A stretch of 64,000 nucleotides of DNA. It comes from Enterocloster hominis (ex Liu et al. 2021). Lineage in GTDB: Bacteria; Bacillota; Clostridia; Lachnospirales; Lachnospiraceae. The notes under the pieces were generated by a model, which saw only the letters and a program-made list of their open reading frames with translations, searched no databases and was not told the origin of the DNA. This document shows, piece by piece, positions 31,682 to 39,930 of the stretch. The position numbers were made by a program, and so were the translations under genes. The first letter of the stretch is position 1. Each line of letters starts with the position of its first letter. The stretch is from NCBI GenBank assembly GCA_014385265.1, contig JACRTJ010000008.1:1-64000 (forward strand), written 5' to 3'.

Positions 31682-33925
31682 ATGAGTATCGATGTAAACT
31701 GTACAGCATGGAGAGGCTTTAAGACCGGCGAGTGGCGCCATGTGGTCAACGTAAGGAACTTTATCCAGAAAAACTATACGCCCTATGCAGGCGGAGATGG
31801 ATTTCTGGAGGGGACCACGGAAAAGACGAAAAAAGTATGGGAAAAGGCTCACGGCCTGATCCTGGAGGAGGTAAAAAAGGGCATTGTGGACGTGGATACC
31901 ACAGTGGTGTCCGGCATCGACAACTTTGCTCCCGGCTATATTGATAAAGACAATGAAGTGATCGTCGGGCTCCAGACCGACGCGCCCTTAAAGCGCATCG
32001 TCAATCCCTTCGGCGGCATGCGGATGGCCAAGAGCGCCCTGGAGCAGTACGGCTACCAGCTGGATCCGGACGTGGAAAAGCACTTTAATCTATACAGAAA
32101 GACCCATAACGACGGCGTATTCGACGCATACCCGGAGCGGATCCGTGTGGCCAGAAGCGCAGGACTTCTGACAGGACTTCCCGACGCCTATGGCCGCGGC
32201 CGGATCGTTGGCGACTACCGCCGTGTCCCCCTTTACGGCACAGATTTCCTCATTGAGTCCAAAAAGGCAGACCTGAAGCTTTTAGACGGGCCCATGACCG
32301 ACGAGAGGATCCGTCTCAGAGAGGATGTGAGCGAGCAGATCCGCGCCTTAAAGAAGATGGCGGACATGGCTGCGAAGTACGGCTGCGATATCACAAAGCC
32401 TGCGGAAAATGCCCATGAAGCCGTCCAGAACCTGTATATGGCCTATCTTGCCGGGATCAAGGAAAACAATGGGGCAGCCACCAGCCTGGGCCGGACCGCC
32501 ACCTTCCTGGATATTTATATCCAGAGAGACATGGAGGCGGGGATCCTTACAGAGGCTGGAGCCCAGGAGCTCATCGACCAGTTTATCATCAAGCTCCGCC
32601 TGGTACGCCATCTGAGGACGCCGGAGTACAACGAGCTGTTCGGCGGAGATCCCACCTGGGTGACCGAAAGCCTTGGAGGAATGGGCGTGGACGGCCGGAC
32701 GCTGGTGACGAAGAACACCTTCCGCTATCTCCATACGCTGACCAACCTGGGAACCGCCCCGGAGCCCAACCTGACCGTGCTCTGGAGCCAGAACCTGCCG
32801 GAGGCCTTTAAGGATTACTGCGCGAGGATGAGCATTGATACAGACTCCATCCAGTACGAGAACGATGATCTGATGCGGCCCATGTACGGCGACGATTACT
32901 GCATCGCCTGCTGCGTATCGGCCATGGCTGTGGGAAAGCAGATGCAGTTCTTCGGCGCCAGGGCCAACCTGGCCAAGAGCCTGCTTTACGCCATCAACGG
33001 CGGCGTGGACGAGTTAAAGGGACTCCAGGTGATCCCCGGACTGGAAAAGAATACAGAAGAGGTCCTGGACTACTCCCATGTGCTGGCGGACTATAAGAAG
33101 ACCCTGGCCTATGTGGCGGAGCTTTATGTGGACACCATCAACATCATCCACTTCATGCATGATAAATATGCCTATGAGGCCAGTCAGATGGCCCTTCACG
33201 ATACATGGGTGGAGCGCCTGGCAGCCTTCGGCGTTTCCGGCCTTTCCGTGGCTGTGGACTCTTTATCGGCCATTAAATTCGCAAAGGTGACGCCCGTAAG
33301 GGATGAGAACGGAGTGGCCGTGGACTTTAAGGTGGAGGGAGAGTTCCCCAAATACGGAAACGATGACGACCGGGTGGACGACATCGCCGTGGAACTGGTG
33401 TCCTTCTTCTCCGCAGAGCTTAAAAAGCACGCCCTGTACCGGGATGCGATCCATACGCTGTCAGCTCTTACCATCACCAGCAACGTGATGTACGGTAAGA
33501 AAACGGGAACGACGCCCGACGGAAGAAAGACCGGAGAGCCCTTCGCCCCGGGGGCAAATCCCATGCACGGAAGGGACAGCCACGGCGCGCTGGCATCCTT
33601 AAACTCTGTGGCTAAGATCCCCTACCGGGCCGTATGCCAGGACGGAGTTTCCAACACCTTCTCCATTACGCCCACGGCTCTTGGAAAATCGGAGGAGGAG
33701 CGGATGAAGAACCTGGTGATGATCTTAAACGGGTACTTTATCCAGGGAGCCCATCACTTAAACGTCAACGTCATGAACCGGGAGCTCCTCATCGACGCCA
33801 TGGAGCATCCGGAAAAATATCCGACTCTGACCATCCGTGTTTCCGGCTACGCCGTGAACTTCAGCCGTCTCAGCAGAGAGCAGCAGCTGGAGGTCATCAA
33901 GCGGACGTTCCACGAGAGCATGTAA
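31682..33925 (+). CDS. pflB: Formate C-acetyltransferase (pyruvate formate-lyase)
   Basis: 747 residues, full length for PFL. The catalytic cysteine pair lies in CIACCVSAM (about 410) and the glycyl-radical site in [13 protein letters not shown] (Gly at about 722). It splits pyruvate with CoA into acetyl-CoA and formate in anaerobic fermentation and supplies formate for one-carbon metabolism. AAAGGAG lies upstream. It is transcribed with pflA from the riboswitch promoter and ended by a terminator at 33934. Confidence 0.97.
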   Translation: MSIDVNCTAWRGFKTGEWRHVVNVRNFIQKNYTPYAGGDGFLEGTTEKTKKVWEKAHGLILEEVKKGIVDVDTTVVSGIDNFAPGYIDKDNEVIVGLQTDAPLKRIVNPFGGMRMAKSALEQYGYQLDPDVEKHFNLYRKTHNDGVFDAYPERIRVARSAGLLTGLPDAYGRGRIVGDYRRVPLYGTDFLIESKKADLKLLDGPMTDERIRLREDVSEQIRALKKMADMAAKYGCDITKPAENAHEAVQNLYMAYLAGIKENNGAATSLGRTATFLDIYIQRDMEAGILTEAGAQELIDQFIIKLRLVRHLRTPEYNELFGGDPTWVTESLGGMGVDGRTLVTKNTFRYLHTLTNLGTAPEPNLTVLWSQNLPEAFKDYCARMSIDTDSIQYENDDLMRPMYGDDYCIACCVSAMAVGKQMQFFGARANLAKSLLYAINGGVDELKGLQVIPGLEKNTEEVLDYSHVLADYKKTLAYVAELYVDTINIIHFMHDKYAYEASQMALHDTWVERLAAFGVSGLSVAVDSLSAIKFAKVTPVRDENGVAVDFKVEGEFPKYGNDDDRVDDIAVELVSFFSAELKKHALYRDAIHTLSALTITSNVMYGKKTGTTPDGRKTGEPFAPGANPMHGRDSHGALASLNSVAKIPYRAVCQDGVSNTFSITPTALGKSEEERMKNLVMILNGYFIQGAHHLNVNVMNRELLIDAMEHPEKYPTLTIRVSGYAVNFSRLSREQQLEVIKRTFHESM

Positions 33926-33933
33926 AAACAGAA

Positions 33934-33977
33934 AGCCCCTGTTTCCTGGGAATTCCGGGAGGCAGGGGTTTTTTTAC
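33934..33977 (+). terminator. Terminator of the pfl operon
   Basis: AGCCCCTG pairs with CAGGGGTT across an inner CCTGGGAATTCCGGG hairpin, followed by seven T. Confidence 0.85.
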
Positions 33978-34131
33978 GGGACGGACCAGGGCGTTCCTGC
34001 CGGATGGAGGAGAGTGCCGGGGCGCTGGTAAGATACAGCCCCGGCATATGTCCTTATGGGGCGTGCGTTTTTTTACAGGCCCCCTGTCTCCGATCCTTCT
34101 TCTTTCTCTGGTTCTCGGCTGCCGGGATGTT

Positions 34132-34965
34132 TTAAGAGATCGTGGAGGCCGGCTGCGCCGTATAGGCGACCGTGATCATCGTGATATAATCGTCAAGCTC
34201 CCGCAGAGCCATTTCGTTGAGCCCTTCCTCATAGGCGAAGCCGGTCAGTGTGAGCTCATGTTCCTGGGCAAAGGACAGGAGACGGTCATAAACGTCCTTC
34301 AGCCGGTCCCAGCTTCCCACGCTGAACGCCCGCAGATATTCTCCCGCAGGCAGCACTGCATCATACTGTCCTGCATCATTTCTGCCATAAGAAAAGAAGC
34401 AGTCATAATCATTGAAATTTCCGGAAGAAATATTCTGGATGGAGATCCGGCTGCCGAAGTTGTCGTACAGACCGAAGATGGTTTTCAGACGGAGAGAAAA
34501 ATCGGCGGCTACGGAAAAATCATGCTCATCGTAAGCCCCGGTGATGGGCGCAGAGAGCAGAATGTGCCGTTTAGGCAGATGGATCCGCTCGATCTTTCCA
34601 TGGCTGGCCGAAAGCCCCAGCGCCAGCTTTTCCTGCTTCTGCTGTAAAAAGGCCTTTACCTCCAGAAGCTGGCAGACGGACCGGTCGATGAGCTCCTGCT
34701 TTTCCCTGATGATCTGGGTAAAGGAAGCGTCAGACGGGTGGTCTGTGTAAGTCCGGATCTCTTCGATGGAGAGTCCCAGGCGCCGGAAGATCAGGATCAT
34801 TTCCAGCTGCACCGCCTGGAAGCGGCTGTAATAGTGATATCCGTTTTCATCGATCATTTCCGGGCGGAACAGGCCGATATCATTGTAATAATGCAGAGTC
34901 CTTTTGTTGATCCCGTTCATTTTTGCAAATTCCCCGGAGGTAAGAAAATATTTCTTATTTTTCAT
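34132..34965 (-). CDS. MerR-family regulator with C-terminal effector-binding domain
   Basis: 277 residues. The MerR winged helix (residues 6-73, FLTSGEFAKMNGINKRTLHY, then YYSRFQAVQL) is followed by a dimerisation coiled coil (about 85-120). A GyrI/BmrR-like domain (about 125-270) would bind small molecules; it contains paired halves, here AAVAADF-type and FAYEEGLNE segments. It is divergent from the GNAT gene at 35049, and the spacer carries a 19-bp-spaced promoter with a palindrome, the MerR hallmark. It probably activates the acetyltransferase and its own gene in response to a hydrophobic or cationic compound. Confidence 0.88.
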   Translation of the reverse strand: MKNKKYFLTSGEFAKMNGINKRTLHYYNDIGLFRPEMIDENGYHYYSRFQAVQLEMILIFRRLGLSIEEIRTYTDHPSDASFTQIIREKQELIDRSVCQLLEVKAFLQQKQEKLALGLSASHGKIERIHLPKRHILLSAPITGAYDEHDFSVAADFSLRLKTIFGLYDNFGSRISIQNISSGNFNDYDCFFSYGRNDAGQYDAVLPAGEYLRAFSVGSWDRLKDVYDRLLSFAQEHELTLTGFAYEEGLNEMALRELDDYITMITVAYTAQPASTIS

Positions 34966-34977
34966 ACGAATCTCCCC

Positions 34978-35008
34978 TTGACTGTACAGTCACTGTATAT
35001 ATTATGAT
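34978..35008 (+). promoter_or_regulatory. MerR-type promoter with 19-bp spacer and palindrome
   Basis: TTGACT (34978-34983) and TATGAT (35003-35008) are separated by 19 bp. The palindrome GACTGTACAGTC (34980-34991) sits across the -35 and spacer. Over-long spacers of 19 bp are activated by MerR proteins that twist the DNA. The promoter reads into the GNAT gene at 35049. Confidence 0.7.
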
Positions 35009-35048
35009 ACACTGCGTAAGAAAAATATGCAAGATTCTGGAGGAAAAA

Positions 35049-35597
35049 ATGAGATTTGCAGAAATAGAAGCCAGTCAGTGGAAGGAAATAAAAAGTATTT
35101 ACATGGAAGCCTTCCCCAAAAGAGAGAGAAAGCCGTTTTTTGTCCTGAAGCATTCGGTGAAGCGGGGAAAGGCCAGGGTCTTTACGGCATCCGATGAAAA
35201 TAGACTTCTGGGCTTTGCTGTTGCCATCCCGTATCAGAATATGGTCATGGTGGATTATCTGGCCGTATCCGGAAAGATCCGGAGCAAAGGGACCGGAAGC
35301 TTCATCATGCAGGAGATATGCCAATATTTTTCAGATAAGAAGGTGGTCCTCCTGATCGAGCAGCTGGACGAGGGAGCGGAGAACCAGGAGCAGAGGATCG
35401 CCAGAAGACGGTTCTATCTGAAAAACGGATTCACCTCTGCGGATATTTTTGTGGAGGGAGCCGGAGGGGATATGGAGATCCTGAATTTTGGAGGGAAGGT
35501 ATCTCCGGAGGATTATATGCGCCTTCAGAAGTATGCCCTGGGAAGATTTTTGTTCAGTCTGTCGGGAATGCGGATCGTGGAACCGGCAAGGGCGTAA
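35049..35597 (+). CDS. GNAT-family acetyltransferase under MerR control
   Basis: 182 residues from the ATG at 35049 (GGAGG eight bases upstream). The GNAT core reads VDYLAVSGKIRSKGTGSFIM (motif A with RSKGTG for acetyl-CoA), then RRFYLKNGFTSADIFV. The substrate is unknown. Divergent MerR regulation suggests detoxification of a drug or amine. Part of its 3' end (35388-35464) and its downstream flank recur at 39051-39190, on the other side of the A+T-rich island. Confidence 0.88.
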   Translation: MRFAEIEASQWKEIKSIYMEAFPKRERKPFFVLKHSVKRGKARVFTASDENRLLGFAVAIPYQNMVMVDYLAVSGKIRSKGTGSFIMQEICQYFSDKKVVLLIEQLDEGAENQEQRIARRRFYLKNGFTSADIFVEGAGGDMEILNFGGKVSPEDYMRLQKYALGRFLFSLSGMRIVEPARA

Positions 35598-35650
35598 GAA
35601 AGCCGCCGGTCCGCGGTCATAACAGCTCCATGGGGTACATATGGATGTAA
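35388..35650 (+). repeat. Left copy of the duplicated GNAT tail and flank
   Basis: The segments 35388-35464 and 35593-35650 match the right copy at 39051-39190 almost base for base. The right copy lacks the intervening 128 bp. This is the left boundary of the A+T-rich island. Confidence 0.85.
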
Positions 35651-35697
35651 CAAAAGAGATATTTTTATGAAGATTGTTTATGAGGTGAAGTAAGAGA

Positions 35698-35724
35698 AAG
35701 ATCGCAGAAATGCGGTCTTTTTTC
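35698..35724 (+). terminator. Terminator at the left edge of the A+T-rich island
   Basis: GATCGCA pairs with TGCGGTC around GAAA, followed by six T. It follows the duplicated flank and precedes the island promoter. Confidence 0.8.
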
Positions 35725-35738
35725 TTTGAGTGTTTTTA

Positions 35739-35767
35739 TTGTGTTATGGAAGAAAATCGGTTAAAAT
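35739..35767 (+). promoter_or_regulatory. Promoter of the three-gene island operon
   Basis: TTGTGT (35739-35744), 17 bp, TAAAAT (35762-35767); a modest match 28 bp before the ATG at 35795. Confidence 0.45.
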
Positions 35768-35794
35768 AGAACAAAGAAAGCAGGTGAAAAAATC

Positions 35795-36508
35795 ATGGCT
35801 AAAACTTTTTTGTGGATTGAAGATAGAAAAGGAAAAGCAAGCTATACATTTTGGGCGAATCTCATGAAACAACTTTGTTCTGATGTAATCGTTGAAAGTA
35901 AAAAGAATAATAGTGAGTTGGTAAAAGCTGTAAGAACATTACAGGAGACTGAGAATAGATATATCATTGTCTTTGATAATTCTTTTGATAATTTGCAGAT
36001 TGTTATGGAAAAGAAACGATTAAAGAAATATGTGAATGAGAAAGAAAATGTTTTTCTATTGAATATTATTTGTTTTGAATATCTTCTTTTAGAATTTAAA
36101 GAACTGATAGAATGGATTTATGCTTCGGAGGATGAATTCTTGCAAAAGAGAGCCAAAGTAATTGCGGCAAGACACAAACTTGTAGAATCCCTGCAGAATG
36201 ATAATTTTGATTATAAAGGAATACGAGAAATTTTGGATTATGATAAAAATATTGAAGAATATAATATTGAACAATTGTCGGCAAAGCTATTATTTGATTT
36301 GACAAGAAATACCGGATTCGAAGTGTCAAAAGGGGTACTTGGAGAATGCTGGATAAAATCTTGCTGTGAATGGAATGAGCGACAGGAAGATGATATCTGC
36401 GGATTAGATTATAGCAGACTGTCTGTGTTTGATAAAATGAAAAGAATTTATGTGGGAAGCTCGTTGAAATTACAGCTTCCGAAAGTTGGATTGGAGGTAA
36501 TGGCATGA
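35795..36508 (+). CDS. Uncharacterised 237-residue protein, island operon gene 1
   Basis: The N-terminus TFLWIEDRKGKASYTFW is followed by VIVESKKNNSELVKAVRTL, then YIIVFDNSFDNLQIV (about 58-72) and NVFLLNIICFEYLLLEFKEL (about 87-106). A strand ending in Glu-Asp and a later strand ending in Asp recall TOPRIM or Rossmannoid nuclease folds, but the motifs are not canonical, so this is only a hint. The rest is helical and charged. AGGTG lies upstream. Its stop overlaps the next start as ATGA. Codon use is much more A+T-rich than in the flanking chromosome. Confidence 0.65.
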   Translation: MAKTFLWIEDRKGKASYTFWANLMKQLCSDVIVESKKNNSELVKAVRTLQETENRYIIVFDNSFDNLQIVMEKKRLKKYVNEKENVFLLNIICFEYLLLEFKELIEWIYASEDEFLQKRAKVIAARHKLVESLQNDNFDYKGIREILDYDKNIEEYNIEQLSAKLLFDLTRNTGFEVSKGVLGECWIKSCCEWNERQEDDICGLDYSRLSVFDKMKRIYVGSSLKLQLPKVGLEVMA

Positions 36509-36948
36509 TAACGATTTTTAAAAATAAGAAAGACATACCTCAGGATAAAGAATATATAGAACTGAATGACATATTTTTTAATCAGAATACAGCAACAAAA
36601 CTGGATGACAGAGCAGCAAAGTATATCCAAATGATAGATGGTTCGGAACTCATCAGTAAATATAAAATTCGATCACGCTTTGAAGATATTACATTGAATA
36701 CGGATCAACTTTCCACAGGATGTAAAACGGTATTGAATGTATTGTATTTTCCGGATAAGGTGTTTTGCCTGAAAGAGTGTGGAAATAATGCTCTGGAAAT
36801 ATTGTATAGTTTTGATGTGGGAAATGTATATAGCGAATATGCAATGATTCCGTTTGACATGGAACAGGTGAAGGCGCAGACGAGTAGAGAATGTAAAGTG
36901 ATCGAGGATTATGAAGAACTAAAGGAGTGGTGGGAAAATGAAGAGTAA
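36505..36948 (+). CDS. DUF4869 family protein, island operon gene 2
   Basis: 147 residues. The segment VFCLKECGNNALEILYSFDV, then GNVYSEYAMIPFD, matches what I recall of DUF4869, a Clostridia family of unknown function; the N-terminus ELNDIFFNQNTATKLDDRA also fits. No membrane segment. It is coupled to gene 1 by ATGA and to gene 3 by an 11-bp overlap. Position between a putative Rossmannoid protein and a small P-loop ATPase suggests a three-part module. Confidence 0.65.
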   Translation: MITIFKNKKDIPQDKEYIELNDIFFNQNTATKLDDRAAKYIQMIDGSELISKYKIRSRFEDITLNTDQLSTGCKTVLNVLYFPDKVFCLKECGNNALEILYSFDVGNVYSEYAMIPFDMEQVKAQTSRECKVIEDYEELKEWWENEE

Positions 36949-37366
36949 ACCAGTTGTAATGGAGCATTTTTCAACAGTGCATACTTCATTTGTAGTGGAC
37001 TTTACATTTACCAATAATATAACAATTTTAATGGGAGATTCAGGAACGGGAAAGACAGCAACATTTTCATTTATCAGAGAATGTATGGCAGTGAATTCTA
37101 AAATTTTGTGTTTGGATAATTATGATTATCAGAAAGATATTAAAGAAATAATCAGCCAGACAGAAGGAAAGTTGGTTGTCATTGATAATGCAGATATTTT
37201 ATTGAATGATGATACGAGAAAGTATATTTCGTTAGATAATAAAAATCAGTATTTGATTATTGGAAGAAATCCGAAGAATCTGTTTGCAACGAAAGAAAAT
37301 CTGTTTGAATTGGTAAGTGAAAAGATTGGCGAGCAGACGGTGTTTACGATACAGCCATATTTATAA
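36938..37366 (+). CDS. Small P-loop NTPase, island operon gene 3
   Basis: 142 residues with a clear Walker A MGDSGTGKTATF (about residues 31-42) directly after an ITILMGD strand, and a Walker B-like LVVIDNADILL (about 84). An arginine (GRNPKNLF) may act as finger. The protein is about half the size of common AAA or ABC domains and lacks a lid, so it might act with gene 1 or 2. RBS-like GGAG is within the upstream gene. The operon has no recognisable terminator. Confidence 0.7.
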   Translation: MKSKPVVMEHFSTVHTSFVVDFTFTNNITILMGDSGTGKTATFSFIRECMAVNSKILCLDNYDYQKDIKEIISQTEGKLVVIDNADILLNDDTRKYISLDNKNQYLIIGRNPKNLFATKENLFELVSEKIGEQTVFTIQPYL

Positions 37367-37422
37367 AATGGAATTTGTGTATTGAGAACTGCAGGTGTCA
37401 GGTATGAATATAGAAGCATTAT

Positions 37423-38202
37423 ATGATTTCTGATATGCAGGAATTCTATGATGGGTATGAAGCGTTCCAGACCAAAAAACTGTTACAGAATGAAGAGAGG
37501 GAAAGTATAGAGGACACGGTTTCCGAATCCTATTCAAAAGAGGTGGTAGAAACAGCTGCTGCAATAGAGGCAGAAAATGAGATGGATGCTTCCGAATACA
37601 TTCTTCCCGACAGCGATACACGCTGCCTGACAGAAGAGGATGTGACAGGGTTAAGCGAGGAAGAAATCCGAATTGCCCTGAATGAAATTTATGCACGCCA
37701 CGGAAGAATATTCCAGTCAGAAGATTTAAATGTATATTTCGCATCCAGATCCTGGTATGAGCCGAAATATTCTGCAGAGGAATTTAGCGCGGTAGAAAGC
37801 AGCATTATGAATGACTGCGAAAATAAGAATATCGATTTTTTGGCAGAGGTCCGGGATGGAAAAAACGGTTCAGAACAGGTATTTGAAGAAAACTGGATGT
37901 ATGGCACATACTATATGGATTTAGGCGAAGGCGGCATTACAGCAGAAGGCGGCTGCTATTCGGATAGCGGTGAAGACTATCTTTCCTTGACGGGTTCCTA
38001 TATGGATAGCTATGGGGAATTTACCGGTATAATCGCGTATCTGGAAGATGGGACAATGTCAGCAAGCAGTGAGTTTGCGGAAAATGTTCATTTTACTTAT
38101 AACGGAAAGGATCCGATCGAGATCCTGTCGTCAGACAATACTGGCGGTATGAATTTCCCGGGATTTGAAGGCATTTATCAGAAAACAGAAGATTTTCCGT
38201 AG
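37423..38202 (+). CDS. YARHG-domain protein, probably missing its N-terminal anchor
   Basis: 259 residues. The YARHG domain (ALNEIYARHGRIFQSEDLNV, then YFASRSWYEPKYS, about residues 86-120) is an extracellular module of Firmicutes and is normally preceded by a zinc ribbon or transmembrane helix. Here the frame begins without a ribosome site and without any hydrophobic segment, straight into an acidic stretch, so the 5' part has probably been lost. The C-terminal half is a repetitive Y/G/S/D beta domain. Likely a truncated gene; whether it is translated is uncertain. Confidence 0.6.
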   Translation: MISDMQEFYDGYEAFQTKKLLQNEERESIEDTVSESYSKEVVETAAAIEAENEMDASEYILPDSDTRCLTEEDVTGLSEEEIRIALNEIYARHGRIFQSEDLNVYFASRSWYEPKYSAEEFSAVESSIMNDCENKNIDFLAEVRDGKNGSEQVFEENWMYGTYYMDLGEGGITAEGGCYSDSGEDYLSLTGSYMDSYGEFTGIIAYLEDGTMSASSEFAENVHFTYNGKDPIEILSSDNTGGMNFPGFEGIYQKTEDFP

Positions 38203-38238
38203 TAACGATGTAGCAGGCTTGGAGGGGGCACGGTATTC

Positions 38239-38580
38239 ATGACAGATGAAATGAAAAACTTGATCTTACAGTATGTGGATTCGGTACAGAAGATATACGG
38301 AACACACTTAAAACAGGTTATTTTATATGGCTCGTATGCCCGGGGCGATTTTACGGAAGATTCAGATGTGGACCTTATGATCCTGGTTGATCTGAATGAG
38401 GAGGAGACTGGGCAGTTTTCAGATGAACTTTCGGAACTGGGATTCGAGTATAACGTTGGTCATGATATCTGGATGATGCCGGTTGTGAAGAATATACAGA
38501 ATTTCTTCAAGTGGAGTGCTGCGTATCCATTTTACAGGAATGTAAAGGAAGAGGGGGTATCGTTGTATGAAGCTGCCTGA
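38239..38580 (+). CDS. MNT-type nucleotidyltransferase antitoxin
   Basis: 113 residues with the minimal nucleotidyltransferase motif GSYARGDFTEDSDVDLMI (GSx10DxD, about residues 31-48). In HEPN-MNT systems such proteins neutralise the HEPN RNase by AMPylation. GGAGG lies 13 bases upstream of the ATG, a somewhat long spacing. It overlaps the next gene, a HEPN protein, by 14 bp. All three predicted metal residues are present, so the enzyme may be active even though its partner seems damaged. Confidence 0.85.
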   Translation: MTDEMKNLILQYVDSVQKIYGTHLKQVILYGSYARGDFTEDSDVDLMILVDLNEEETGQFSDELSELGFEYNVGHDIWMMPVVKNIQNFFKWSAAYPFYRNVKEEGVSLYEAA

Positions 38581-38839
38581 TGAACTGGATATAGGCGGTA
38601 AGTGGGAACTGGTATTCCACCGTTTGCAGATTGCAGAGGAGGATCTGGCATCAGAAATATTCCCGAAAACGATGGGGAGACGGATCGTGCAGGCAGAAGA
38701 AATCCGTCATTCCAGTGATTATGATCCGTTTTATATAGCATCCAAAGGTGGGACGCAGAAACAGATTGAGACAGCGAAAGACCTTTTGGATTATGCCAGA
38801 AGATTCATTGTGGAACGGAGAGAAGCAGAAGGATTATAA
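38567..38839 (+). CDS. HEPN-domain protein with probable internal deletion
   Basis: 90 residues, against about 130 for the family. The first helix (KWELVFHRLQIAEEDLASE) and last helices (SSDYDPFYIASKGGTQKQIE, then TAKDLLDYARRF) of a HEPN domain are present. The middle, which normally carries the R-S-Y-Y-A-x-F-H-A helix, is missing between about residues 32 and 40. The remaining EEIRHSSDYD holds one arginine-histidine pair. It is probably an inactive toxin. It overlaps the MNT gene and ends before a good terminator. Confidence 0.65.
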   Translation: MKLPDELDIGGKWELVFHRLQIAEEDLASEIFPKTMGRRIVQAEEIRHSSDYDPFYIASKGGTQKQIETAKDLLDYARRFIVERREAEGL

Positions 38840-38850
38840 AATGATCCAGA

Positions 38851-38881
38851 GAGGAGTATCCATTGCAGGTACTCCTTTTTT
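38851..38881 (+). terminator. Terminator of the MNT/HEPN pair
   Basis: AGGAGTA pairs with TACTCCT around CCATTGCAGG, followed by six T. Confidence 0.85.
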
Positions 38882-39050
38882 GTGCAGAAATGCAAGGATA
38901 AAAGCTGGAATGCTCGAGATCAATATTTTTATTTTCCTGTAACAGGGAACGACGGACTAGGTATGTATCGGCTGCGAGGGGGAGCGGTGTATCACACCGG
39001 ATCGGTTTCCAGTGAAGGAAGTGTAAAGAAACGATTAGTTATTAAGATTC

Positions 39051-39190
39051 TGGAGCAGAGGATCGCCTGAAGACGGTTCTATCTGAAAAACAGCTTCACC
39101 TCTGCGGATATTTTTGTGGAGGGAGCCGGCAGAAACGTAAGAAAGCCGCCGGTCCGCGGTCATAACAGCTCCATGGGTTTCATATGATGT
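39051..39190 (+). repeat. Right copy of the duplicated GNAT tail and flank
   Basis: The sequence matches 35388-35464 joined directly to 35593-35650. It is a truncated, non-coding copy of the acetyltransferase 3' end with a point change creating a stop in the GNAT frame. It marks the right edge of the A+T-rich island, 26 bp before spoIIID. Confidence 0.85.
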
Positions 39191-39215
39191 ACAAAACGTT
39201 CCCAGGGGAAGACCC

Positions 39216-39491
39216 ATGAAGGAATATATCGAAGAACGGGCGGTCCAGATCGCCAATTACATCATAGACGAGAATGCTACGGTGCGCCAGACGGCGAAAA
39301 AGTTTGGGATATCGAAGAGTACGGTACATAAAGACGTCACCGACCGCCTCACCCACATCAATCCCGCCCTGGCGGCCCAGGCCCGGGTGGTGCTGGACAT
39401 CAACAAGGCGGAGCGCCACATCCGCGGCGGACTGGCCACCAAGGAGAAATATGAGCACCGGCTGCAGGCCTGCAGCCGGGAAAACAGATGA
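39216..39491 (+). CDS. spoIIID: Sporulation transcriptional regulator SpoIIID
   Basis: 91 residues, the usual length. The sequence ERAVQIANYIIDENATVRQT then AKKFGISKSTVHKDV is the SpoIIID helix-turn-helix, and the basic tail IRGGLATKEKYEH contains the second DNA-contact helix. The protein switches mother-cell transcription after engulfment, between sigma-E and sigma-K. GGGGAAG lies before the ATG. Its presence with the CotS-like gene downstream marks the organism as a spore former or recent descendant of one. Confidence 0.93.
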   Translation: MKEYIEERAVQIANYIIDENATVRQTAKKFGISKSTVHKDVTDRLTHINPALAAQARVVLDINKAERHIRGGLATKEKYEHRLQACSRENR

Positions 39492-39541
39492 CCCGGATGG
39501 CGGGAACGGAAAAAGCTGTCTCCGGCAGGCCATCCAGGTAC

Positions 39542-39570
39542 TTGACAAACCACTGAAAATCCTTTAAAAT
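39542..39570 (+). promoter_or_regulatory. Promoter of the proS operon
   Basis: TTGACA (39542-39547), 17 bp, TAAAAT (39565-39570). Transcription starts at about 39577 and enters the T-box leader. Confidence 0.8.
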
Positions 39571-39576
39571 CAGTGG

Positions 39577-39861
39577 ACATAAGACCTATATGAAAAAGCA
39601 GTGAAGGGAAAAAGTAAGCGGAATGCGGCATCCCAGAGAGAAGGCGGCGGTGGGAGCCTTTATGTACGCGTCGTTGAAACCGGTCCCGGAGCTTTATGCG
39701 GGCAGGAAACCGGACGGAGGAGTAAGCGGATGTCCCCGTTCCTGTGAAGCATAACGTATTTCCGGCGTTAGCGGAAAAAGAGAGAGTTTCCGGCAGGTCC
39801 GGGAACTAAATTGGGTGGTAACGCCGGCTGTCGGTCCCTTTATGGGGCTGGCAGCTTTTTT
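39577..39861 (+). ncRNA. T-box leader of proS
   Basis: The T-box core GGGTGGTAACGC (39813-39824) presents UGGU, which pairs with the ACCA end of uncharged tRNA (discriminator A, as in tRNA-Pro). It is followed by a terminator, CTGTCGGTCCC with GGGGCTGGCAG (39828-39854) and six T. The upstream 230 nt form the expected Stem I region with an AGTAA motif near its start. I could not fix the specifier codon. Under proline starvation the antiterminator would form and allow proS expression. Confidence 0.88.
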
Positions 39862-39930
39862 GTTTTAGCCGGCCCGCTTTATGGGAACCGACGGCCGCCC
39901 GGACAGCACAGAATATAAAGGAGGATCATC

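Noticed and set aside
33634-34647. Open frame of 337 codons on the plus strand overlapping the end of pflB and the MerR gene
   Set aside because: It lies out of frame with pflB and antisense to the MerR gene, both of which have intact family motifs. It is arginine/glycine-rich and has no ribosome site.
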